A program made the translations under genes and the position numbers. From the NCBI GenBank assembly GCA_027924585.1, contig BSBM01000423.1, forward strand, positions 4,798,001 to 4,862,000: a stretch of DNA of 64,000 nt, in the 5' to 3' direction. Shown in pieces: positions 54,870 through 64,000 of this stretch; position 1 is the first letter of the stretch; each line of letters starts with the position of its first letter. Under the pieces are notes generated by a model. That model was not told the origin of the DNA and made no database searches. It was given only the letters and a program-made list of their open reading frames with translations. Source of the DNA: Larix kaempferi (taxonomy: Eukaryota > Streptophyta > Pinopsida > Pinales > Pinaceae).

Positions 54870-57400
54870 ACCTTTTCTTGTTTTGGCCATTCTGACCCCA
54901 TACGGAGTCCGTTTTCCGAACCGTTTCCACCACTGGAATCAGCACGACGAGACCTTCATGATGATCACCTCGTTGCATTATTTTTGTTCCGTCATTTTTT
55001 GCCCATTTTTTCAGACGCCACTAGTCACCTCGGTTTGCGTGCCACATCGGCCGTTCTCCGTTTTTCACATGTTTTATATCATCGGATTCATTTTTCCGAG
55101 CTGGTGATGATGCTTGAGATCATTTCTCGCTCTCAACCCCCAATTTTTTGGGCATTTTTCCAAAACGCCCTCGTCACCCCGGTGTGCGCGCCACATCGGC
55201 CGTCACCCGTTTTTGACACCCTTTATATCGTCGGATTCATTTTTCCGAGCTCATGATGATGCTTGAGACCATTTCTCGCTCTCACTTGGTACACTTTCAA
55301 CCTTGTGTCCCGACACCTTGATGCCTCGGTTTGCGTGCCACATTGGCCGCTATCGAATTGTTACACACTTGTACATGAGCCATTCACTCCTGTCATACTG
55401 CAAATGTTTCGTTATTTTGCCACCATCTCATTCACCCCGCAAGGAGGCCCATCAGTGTTCCCCAACACCCTCGTTCTTGGTCACCATTACTGTTCCTCGA
55501 TTGAACACTTCCTCCTTGCCTGGCCATTCCTTTTGTTCGGTATAATTTTATCCCTTTTTCGGGCCGGACAAATCCTTTACGAAAAAGGCAATTAGGGAGT
55601 TTCCGTTAACCTCTTTTCTGACTCCTAAAAGAATGAAAAGATCGCCGAGCAATCTTGCTTCCTTTCATGCTCGCTAAAGTACCTGAAAGGGCGTCTATCT
55701 GGTATAAGTTTAACCATTTTCCGGACCTGGTAGACTAATTACGAAAAAGGAATACTCTAGTCACACCGGCTAGAAGAGTTCTTCATTGCATCCTTTTATG
55801 CTTCTTTGGGCCTTGGAGACTAAATCTACGAAAAAGCAACCCCCTGGAGTCTTCTTACTTGCTTTCAGACTCTCTAAAATTGAAAGCAACCACGAGCATG
55901 AACTGTCCTGGGCTCGTAAAATCCACACGACAGTACCATTCCATCATCTCAGAGTCCTCTTATCGCTTTCAGACTCCTTAAAATTGAAAGCAACCACGAG
56001 CATGAACTGTCCTGGGCTCGTAAAATCCACACGACAGTATCATTTTACACACACTTCTTCCAGTTCCTTAACCCATGAAGAAGTCCCCTCCCGTGCCTCG
56101 TGGCACTTTGATCAATCATCTCGGCAGCACCCTCAATCAGGTCGCCTTTGTTCAGAGTATTCTGCAGTCTCCTGCCATTTTACCACAGCTTGAGTCTCCC
56201 TCATCCCGTTATCCTCCCAGATCCATTACAGCTATGATCCATTTCCCCTCAGTCAGTTTCATATGCTGCCAGATCATTCCCATTATCATACTCTGAACAA
56301 AGGAAGTTTGAGTCCACCCACTCTACTTGCCCAGTTGTCCCCCCACAGTTAATTTGTCAGTCCTGCCATCAGTACTATTACATTTTGGTCATGTACCTCG
56401 CGCTCCTGTCAAGGAAACATCATTGCCTTGATAGTTGCAGGTCTCCCTCTGTCGACGACAGCTCCTCTATTCCAGAGGATAGGCCCAGAGGTCCCTACGC
56501 CTTGGACTTATCACCATCCGTGGTAAGTGCCTACGGATCATTCTGAGAGGAGTCATCATTGCCTTTCCGAGTGGTTGTTCCTCACATGCTCGACTTCAGC
56601 ACCTTGATCGCATCGTTGAGGATCGCGTAGGATTATATCCCATCAGTTTTTTGTCGAAGACCCCGGATTTCCCCCGACTCTAGCACATTGGTGAGTCCCT
56701 TCGAAACGGCCAGTTATATGTTCCCGTGGATGTCCGGGCTGCGTTGGCGTTTGTATTCGGAAGCCATCCAGTTACATGCTTCCTTGAGTACCCAGTTTCA
56801 GTTCCAGATCAGTTCCAGTTCAGTGTACCATTGTGAGCGTACCTCTTGTCACTCTGATCCAGCAGCTCATCAGCCCCTTTGGTACCACACTTAGTAGCAC
56901 TATTGATTGTTCCAGTGTACCAGTTCTGCAGTTCACACATGATCCGCCCAGCAGTATGTCCCAGATTTTTGTCCCCTCTGGACTCTTATGATGTACACAG
57001 TGATCATGTATCTTACAGGTCCCCCTTTTCGGGCCTCACAGTTCTGTTTATGTATCTTGATACGAGCATGGGTATGCCCACCTCGTCCATATATTGAGAT
57101 TATTCCTCATTCAGTTTTCGAGGTCATGTATATGTCAGGTCCCCATTTTTTGGACCCCATTGTTATTGTTATGTTATGTCCTGATACGAGCATGGGAATG
57201 CCCGCCTCGTCCATATGATCAGATGTTTCCTCATCCATTATTGAGGTTATGTACTTTTAGTTCTTGCAGTTGTTCGGGATCGTTGTTCCAGGCTTCAGTT
57301 TGTTTCTGCTCTTCTCTCCACACCCAGGAAAACCATTCATGACTTATGATGTCCATCGGCCATACGATGAGCTCCTGACCTCGCACATCAGGGGGCAATC
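54870..57400 (+). repeat. Repeat-rich 3' region of Tat3
   Basis: Three sets of imperfect direct repeats: about 149-bp period at 55023, 55172 and partly 55324 (CGGTTTGCGTGCCACATCGG type); 104-bp period at 55861 and 55965 (TTGAAAGCAACCACGAGCAT); about 124-bp period at 57059 and 57183 (GATACGAGCATGGG). No convincing ORF. Such hypervariable 3' repeats are typical of the Tat lineage. Confidence 0.75.
57388..57400 (+). other. Candidate polypurine tract of Tat3
   Basis: CAGGGGGCAATC directly before the 3' LTR; the G-run is the only purine-rich block at the boundary. Confidence 0.55.
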
Positions 57401-58095
57401 TGTTAACACCCAAAAAGTGTTCACTACCTCATCTACCACATTATATGGCTCATTTGTCCATTTTCCTACCATATTTCCCTTAAAAAACCCAAAAAATCCC
57501 ACTAAAAAGCCTCCAAAAGGCCTAAAATGCCTCCAAAAGGCTAAAAAACCCCCTTTTTCCTCCAAAAATAGCAAAATCCCCTAAAAAGGGAATAAAAATA
57601 TAAAATAATGAGGAAAAGGACGAAAAAACCTTATACAGCTGCCCAAAACTATGTGTTTCCTAAAACCATGGGTCAGCAATCCACCACCAAAAAATTATAA
57701 ATAGGTGATGGAGATCCCTTATTCCATATCCACAATCACAAGCACCCTTACTCTGCCAAAATCTCTCTCGAAACCCTAGTTCACCATTGAACTACTTTCA
57801 CCTTGAGAGCCACTTTTGGCCCATTCCCGCCATTGGAGAAGGAGAAGGAGCATATTGAAGCTTGGAGCATCCTCTTGGACACTGCAAAGGGCTTCATCAA
57901 ACCTTCACATTGAAGGTAATATCAATACAAAAAGCCATTCTTTATATCTTTTGTTTATTTTTTATGCACAATGTCTAAAGTAGTTTTTATTTATGTTTTA
58001 GCTTAATTATTTACATTTACTGAACTGCTACTAAGGAGTCCATTCTCCTTAGTAGGTGCTCATTTGCACAAGCTAGGGGTAAAACCCTAGCTACA
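57401..58095 (+). repeat. 3' LTR of Tat3 (695 bp)
   Basis: Same length as the 5' LTR and about 99% identical by eye; followed by target duplication GCATC. Confidence 0.95.
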
Positions 58096-58100
58096 GCATC

Positions 58101-59240
58101 CAAGCCCCCTTGTCCTCTTCCATCAGACCTAGGAGATTCCCAACCTCCCTCTGCTATGATTAAAGATAATTATCCTATCGTCTCTCCCTCGAAAGTCATC
58201 TTGGATCAATCCTCTCTTCCAGACCATTCGACCTCCTATGACAAACCTTCCTTTTCTCCTATAATTTCCAATTATATTCTTTGTTGCACGTCTAAAAAAT
58301 ATAGAACTTGTGGCTATTTAATGGGGTTTGGCCCTCGACAATCCCCCCCAGAGGAGGCACACGTAGAAATTCATTTCTTTCCATCACTCAGAAGGATGCT
58401 AAAAATGATATTCAAAGTGGAAGGAAAACTACCATTGATAGGGACCTTAGAGTAGGAAAATGCTGAAACCATAGTTTTCATTTCATTAAAAGTGAAAGGG
58501 GTTTGGGGTGCCCCTAAACTACTAATCCTCAAAAGGCTCATTAAATTTTATTCTACAAATATCATTCTAATTTAGGAAATATGTGTGTAGTCTCAAAGGT
58601 GATTGATTTTTTATCTCCCTGGCTTAAGTACTAGGATTTTAGTGTGTTGGATTCTGATGGCTTGTCGGGTGGTCCCCTTTCATTTTGGAGGCCCAATTTT
58701 TGTCTATTTCTTCCTCGATGTTCCAGTCTAGAATTATAGTAGATTTACAAGATAAACCTTTGGGAATTAGTCTTCAGGTCATCAACATCTATGGACCATA
58801 TTCACACATACGTCGTTACAGGGATTCTTTGGTGGAGTTGAGGGTTTTTGCTGGTAATAGCATTGTTATTGGAAGAGATCATAACTTTACTCTCTCGTTC
58901 CGAGAGGTTTGGGAATCTCGGCCTCGTCAGGACCTGTTGGGTGGATTTTTCTTCCACATGTTGGAAGTTCTGCATTTGGTAGACTTAGAACTAATTAAGT
59001 TGAATCCAACTTGGAGACATAGATGAAGGAAAGAGGAAGGGATCTTGAAACTCCTAGATAGGTTTATTGTATCGAATACCCTATTGGATGGAAGGTTCTG
59101 GGCCAAGACCTCTGTTGGCATTGGTATCCTTTCTAATCATTTACCTATCATTTGTAAAATTGAAAAGAAGGATAAGAAGATGTTATTTTCTATGAATTTA
59201 ATCACATCTGGTTACATGAAGAAGAGTATCATAATTTGAT
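58101..59240 (+). pseudogene. LINE endonuclease remnant
   Basis: Contains VINIYGPY (about 58780), the GDFN-type motif altered to GRDHNFTLS (about 58875), DRFIVSN (about 59060) and SNHLPI where SDHxPI is expected (about 59130). These are the landmarks of the L1 AP endonuclease in order. Stops and substitutions inactivate it. Confidence 0.75.
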
Positions 59241-59719
59241 CATTTCGGGGTGGAAGAGATAACAGTATCATTATGCCATATTTCTTACAGTTGAAGCAAT
59301 TTGTTGATAATCTCTCAACTGCCCATAAATTTACCCATGCGTGCGAGACCTCCTATTACAAGAAATCTCAAGAGGAATTTTTAAAAGTTGAATCCAAACT
59401 CTCCAGGTTGTTTGAGGAGAACACTTTGGGGGTTTTCTCATAATTCAAAAATTCACCCCTTTGGGAACTTGAGACTAAGAGACTTGATTAGTTGAAAGGA
59501 GAAGAAATTACATGGAGACTCAAAAGTATATCTCTTTGGATCCATGGAGGAGATAATAACAATAATTTTTTTCACAATCACGTCAGTTACCGTAAGAGTT
59601 TAAATTCTATATGGATAATGGGAGTTAAAAAGTGCTACTGGGGATTTGGTGTCCTCTTTTAGAGATAAAGAAGAGGCATGAGTATCATATTTCCGTAATT
59701 CTTTCAAAGAGCCTCCAGT

Positions 59720-61082
59720 ATTCCCCACATAACAAATATTGCAGGTTCTTAGACTTGTTCCCATGGTAATTGACAATGAGTCAAATGTTGGTTTGGAAGT
59801 GGAGATATCCGAAGATGATCTCCTCTCTACATTACAGTCTCTCGAAAAATGGAAGATCCCAATCCCTGACAAGTTCACGGTGGAATTTTTATTAGGATTC
59901 TATGAACTCTTAAAAGGGGATATCCTAAGAGTCATCCAGGAATCTAAGAGAACAGGTAAAATGCAAAGTGAATTAAATTCCATGTTCATGGTGTTGATCC
60001 CAAAAAAGCAAGAGGTGAATGTGCTGGAAGATTTCAGGTCCATCTACTACTGTAATGTCATTTACGAGTTGGTGGAGATAAAATGTTTAAGTCCATATTA
60101 AGTCTTTTCTTCTATGAGGAACAATTTGTTTTCCTCAATAACCAATGTATCCATTATGTAGTCATTGTCTCCCATGAGGCTATTTCATTATATTAAGTGA
60201 TCTAATCTTCTAGTAGTTGTCCTTAAGATTGACCTAGCCAAATCCTATGAAAAGGTTAGTTGCGTCTTCCCCTCATTGATGTTAATTCACAAGGGCATGA
60301 ATTTGGTCTCAGTTAATTGGATAATGTATTGTGTTCAATGTATCTCCTTCGCAGTGCTAATTAATAGAGCTCCCTTTGATTTCTTCCAAGTGTTTCAAGA
60401 TATACGACAAAGTTGTCCCCTCTCTCCCCTCCTTTTCCTTTTGATTGTTGATGGTTTAAGTTTCTTTGTGGAGGATTCAACGAGCTAAGGTATCTTGAAA
60501 GGAGTTAAAATAATGTCTTCATATGTCATTACTCACCTTCGTTTTGTGAACAACGTTATGCTTTTTAGCAATGGGACCCTAAGTGATTTTTTAGAGCTAA
60601 AAAGGATTTTGGATGCTTACCGTGCAATAACTATAATGAAGCTTAATATGTCTAAATCATGTTTGTTTCTCAATTGTATTTTGAATGAATTTATGACTAT
60701 TTTAGATGTGATGCTCCCTTTTCCACAAGATAGGCTCGATTCTAGGTTTAAATACTTGGGATTTTTCCTTTATCCCATCTCTTATTAGATCACAGATTAG
60801 ATGCACCTCTTCAATAATATAGAATTCTACATTTCTCTATGGGTTAATCATTTGCTCTCTAGAGGTGGCATACCAGTTCTACTAAATTTTGTCCTAGAAA
60901 ATATCCTGATCCATTGGGATTCAATTATGAAAATTCTGAAGTGCATTCTAACGAAAATAAGAAGGAGATGCTTTTCAATTACTTTGGTCAGGAAAAAGGC
61001 ATTCATATGGAATACCTCTAGTGAAATCGTGAAATGGTTAATGGTTTCTTGTACAAGAAAGCTAGGTGGATGGGTGTGAAAT
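59720..61082 (+). pseudogene. LINE reverse transcriptase remnant
   Basis: Reads EKWKIPIPDKFTVEFLLGFYE, LIPKKQE, EDFRSIYYCNVIYELV (about 59830-60080), then QDIRQSCPLSPLLF (about 60400), HLRFVNNVMLF where FxDD is expected (about 60535) and FKYLGFFL (about 60750). The catalytic Asp pair has become Asn-Asn. Stops at several places. Confidence 0.8.
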
Positions 61083-61745
61083 TCTAAATCACAGCAGATC
61101 ATGGAGCTAAGTATACCTCACAAAGAAAGAATGAGCAGAAAAGATGAATTACAGTGAAAATTGTAGTAAAAATGAGTAGACAATTAATCATGCATGAGAA
61201 CTCAGATAGGAACAGAATAATGTCATATGATCCAATAATCAGTATAGTCAGCAATGATGTTACAATGGAGATAATTCGAATCACCTAGGGAAATCCGAGT
61301 CTCAGCCTGTCTAGCATAGGAATTGTCACCACTAGAGTGCTCTGGAAGACCCAAACTCAACTCAACTGAACCAACACTCAGTTAGTTGAAGACACAGTCA
61401 GTTAACTAACCAAGGAGAGCGCATTAGTGAGTTTGTCATGCAAATCACTCAGAAAAGGGTGCATGAGGACACAATCAATGGAAATCAAAGCATAAACCCT
61501 CCACAAGAGTCATCTAACTCGGGTGGACTGAACTGGAACACTGAGTTGGCTCCTAAAATATAGGGAACTGACTCAAATGGTCCTAAAATGATGCATGCAT
61601 GGCGCATTTGGTGGTTGATTGATCCTAGATGACATCTGCACACCACTAGGGGAAAAATGACATCATCAACTACTAGGAAAAAGAAATAATGCTAGGTAGG
61701 ACAAGGATGGAGTATTAATTATCCTAACAATGGGGAGTTAGAAAT
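61083..61745. other. Probable foreign insertion in the LINE
   Basis: LINE coding similarity stops after KLGGWV (about 61078) and resumes at about 61747 (LFSQALVASNLWRLIYND). The 660 bp between read as non-coding and AT-rich, without recognisable LTR ends or target duplication. Confidence 0.4.
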
Positions 61746-61746
61746 A

Positions 61747-62750
61747 TATACTTATTTAGTCAAGCATTGGTAGCTTCCAACCTTTGGAGGCTTATATATA
61801 ATGATGTGTTGTTGGGTAGGTTCATGTAGTCAAAACACCTTGAAGGTGCCTCTTTTGAGGAATGGGTTAGATTTCTTATGAAGTCCTAAAAAATGGGTCC
61901 TTGGTTTGGAGAACCCTGGTTGATTCCTTTCCACTAATCGATAAATGGGTAGCCTGGAATATAGGTGATGGAAAAAATGTGTATGTTGGGGAAGATCCCT
62001 AGAGTAGCGTAGATGTAGGATTTAGGATTTAAGAAGATATTATTGGTTTCCTTCACATTCAAGGAGTATTATTTTGAAAATGTGCTCAATCCCCTTCTCA
62101 CCAAGATTTTGGACCTAGGTGATGGAAATTGACTTTTGATTTGGGGCATGAGGGTGGTCTAGATTTACAATGGACAAGGTTCATTAAGAAGCTATCTACC
62201 AACTTTATTAAGTTGCCTGATGAAGAACCAGACACTTTGGCATGGTCTAAGAATATGACATCTAGAGAATATACATTGAATTTGGGGTACTCCTCCATAG
62301 TGGAAGATCAATTCAAAGTCATTAAAGAATGGTGGTGGGATCAAGTATGTAAGTTTTTAGGCACGTTGAAATAAAGGATCTTATTATGGTTGGAATTAAA
62401 CAACAGGAGCATGAGCAAGTGTTCTCTTTGTAAAGAAGAATCTAAAACAATCGATCACCTTTTTGTTACCTATGTGTATTCCAAGGAAGTTTGGTGCATA
62501 TTAGCTCGTAAGTTTCATATGAAATCCTCTCAATTGAAACTAAGTTTAGTAGATTGTGTCCTTCACTAGTCAATGTATGCTTCTATGTCAGGTTTCAAAT
62601 CCATCCCTAACAATATGGTGTATGTAGTTTGGTTCACTCATAATGCTTGTATCTTCCAAGATTTATTTATTCCTCATGTAGTTACGAAAGCTTTGGTGGA
62701 AAAATTCTCTCTAGAACATAAGTCTGGAGTGAAAGTTTAAAACCAAAGAG
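61747..62750 (+). pseudogene. LINE zinc-binding tail of RT
   Basis: SNLWRLIYND, DEEPDTLAWSKNMTSREYTLNLGYSS, WWWDQV, then CSLCKEESKTIDHLFV and YSKEVW (about 62415-62500) follow the usual order of the zf-RVT region in plant L1 ORF2, in one frame interrupted by stops. Confidence 0.8.
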
Positions 62751-62779
62751 CTCTTGTCATCCCTCAGTTGAATCTCAAA

Positions 62780-63235
62780 ATACCTTGGGGATTTTTTGAC
62801 AGGGTTTGTTAGGGCCATTCCCCAAAGTGTGGTGTGGGGTAGTCCTTTATCTTAGCAAGAATCATTATTATCTTATAAGGTATGTGTCGGGTAATGGACC
62901 AAATATGAAGGCATAGTTTTTCGCTCTATGTCCTCTTCTATTTTTGCTTTAAATGCAATCTTCGAAAGTTGAAAATCTTGGGCAATTCCAAAGTTGTCAT
63001 CAACTAGGAAAATAAAAAGAACAAGATCAAGGTTGTTGGTCTCCATCATTTGTTGTAAAATATTACAACTTCTCTCCAATATATCGAATGGACTTCTTTC
63101 TCCCATGTTTACAGGGAGATTAACTCGAAAGCGGACTCCCTCTCTAAAGAGGCTCTCCATCTTGACAAAGGCCCCTTTGCATTTTATGAATATTTTGATG
63201 TGGAGGAATGTGAAGCAATGGAAATTCATTTCTAA
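62780..63235 (+). pseudogene. LINE C-terminal RNase H remnant
   Basis: IPWGFFDRVC near 62785, LRKLKILGNSKVVIN near 62960 (GDSK motif with Asp to Asn) and REINSKADSLSKEAL near 63115 are RNase H landmarks. The ORF ends at 63235. The domain is the kind found at the C-terminus of some plant L1 elements. Confidence 0.7.
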
Positions 63236-64000
63236 ATAATGTGAGAAAAAAGTGAGCTTTTTGTAGCGATCTAAAGGATACGAGCAATTTCTACACCTAT
63301 AGGGTCGCCAGTGGTATGAAAGATAGCATATGTTTTTTTATATGTGATTTGCATATGTATCTATATAATAGAAGAATAAGTCACGTGAGGAAGAAATTTT
63401 CTGTAGAATTAACAGAGACGATCTTAAACAGTTGGTTAAAGTTCAGTTTCTTTAGTTACATGTATATTCATTCTTAAATATAAATTTTCTTCTTCCGAAA
63501 TACACACAGACATATATATTTCCAAAGGTCACACATCAAAAATTAAATGCATCACTTTGTCTCAATATTTTATTTGACAACTAATTTAAAAATTAACAAT
63601 AGAATAAGATACCTGTTTCCCAATAGATAATAAAAGCAAATCCAGATGACATTCATTTTTTTCTCGTAAGAGAAGAAAATATAGGATGTAAAAATAAAAA
63701 TGAGTAAACGCATCATCATGAATTTCAACCTGGCTGGCTGACAAGAAGGGTTAAATCAAAACTACCTTTAAATTTATTTGCAACCTTTTTGGGCATCCAT
63801 GATGTTGTAAATTTTAACAATATAAAAGTCATATAAATTCACCATGCCGTCCATCCAAAAAATAGTCCCATGATGTTGTAAATTTTAACAATATAAAAGT
63901 CATATAAATTCACCATGCCGTCCATCCAAAAAATAGTCCCTGATATTTCTCCTCTTCTCCCTACAAGTACACTTTGAGATACCTGAACTCAGTTACGTTG
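63236..64000. other. AT-rich tail region
   Basis: No ORF or LTR end recognised. It holds the exact tandem duplication at 63799-63940. Confidence 0.5.
63799..63940. repeat. Exact 71-bp tandem duplication
   Basis: 63799-63869 and 63870-63940 are identical, beginning ATGATGTTGTAAATTTTAAC and ending AAAAAATAGTCCC. Confidence 0.97.

Larger units (their letters stand above)
45401..58095 (+). mobile_element. Young Tat-like non-autonomous LTR retrotransposon 'Tat3' (12,695 bp)
   Basis: Two 695-bp LTRs and exact target duplications GCATC (45396-45400, 58096-58100). Content: leader with GC-rich repeats, gag, protease, RT N-terminal stub, stand-alone RNase H, an antisense two-exon gene, and a repeat-rich 3' region. 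No RT core, second RNase H or integrase is present anywhere in the 12.7 kb. LTR comparison by eye gives seven substitutions and no indels, so the insertion is recent. It must have been copied and integrated by proteins from another element. Confidence 0.93.
44240..63235 (+). mobile_element. Decayed plant L1-type LINE, interrupted by Tat3
   Basis: The two halves are 44240-45400 (ORF1) and 58101-63235 (ORF2). Order on +: DUF4283-like ORF1, AP endonuclease, RT, zinc-binding RT tail, C-terminal RNase H. Tat3 inserted after ORF1 with duplication of GCATC. Multiple stops and substitutions in active-site motifs show it is dead. A further segment, 61083-61745, appears foreign. Confidence 0.8.

Overview
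This window is plant nuclear DNA made almost entirely of nested retrotransposons. I see no host gene, rRNA or tRNA. The density of LTR elements, the Tat-lineage Ty3/gypsy elements, the chromoviruses, the Ty1/copia element and the plant-type LINE point to a large-genome vascular plant. A gymnosperm is possible but unproven.

Layout. (1) 1-14193, + strand: a Tat-lineage element ('Tat1') cut by the left window edge. It has an intact gag-PR-aRH-RT-RH-IN polyprotein (stop at 6024), then a spacer, a GC-rich repeat array, and a second intact 1075-aa ORF of unknown function (ORF2, 9730-12957). (2) 14194-16582, - strand: the 5' part of a chromovirus-type element (copy A), which Tat1 appears to have entered. 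(3) 16583-19051: degenerate sequence. (4) 19057-34092: a solo LTR (5-bp target duplication CTATT) split by a decayed second Tat copy ('Tat2', 19547-33133, - strand), itself split by chromovirus copy B (22021-26400, - strand). (5) 34145-38378: chromovirus copy C, - strand, with TTTAA target duplication. (6) 39237-44234: a decayed Ty1/copia element, - strand. (7) 44240-63235: a decayed L1-type LINE on the + strand, split by a young 12,695-bp element ('Tat3', 45401-58095). Tat3 has 695-bp LTRs differing at about seven positions and a GCATC target duplication. It carries gag, protease and a stand-alone RNase H on +, and a spliced, plant-mobile-domain-like gene on -, but no reverse transcriptase or integrase.

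Main point. Comparing Tat1 with Tat2 suggests that ORF2 lies inside the LTR (U3) of this family rather than between pol and a short LTR. In Tat2 the block [~30-bp repeats, E-box/TATA, leader exon ending GCCAG^GTAGG, intron, CAG acceptor, ORF2, second TATA, LTR end] stands upstream of the primer-binding site and gag. Its outer edge abuts a direct repeat that matches the other end of the element. The same promoter, donor and acceptor are present before intact ORF2 in Tat1. I read this as a giant LTR carrying its own gene with a private promoter and a 5'-UTR intron. A tandem or recombined arrangement is the competing reading.

How the parts relate. Tat1 is the only element here with an intact full polyprotein, although the window edge hides its gag start and 5' LTR. 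The chromovirus copies B and C share the same RT and integrase deletions. Tat3 lacks RT and IN yet is young. Both families therefore look mobilised in trans by partners elsewhere in the genome.
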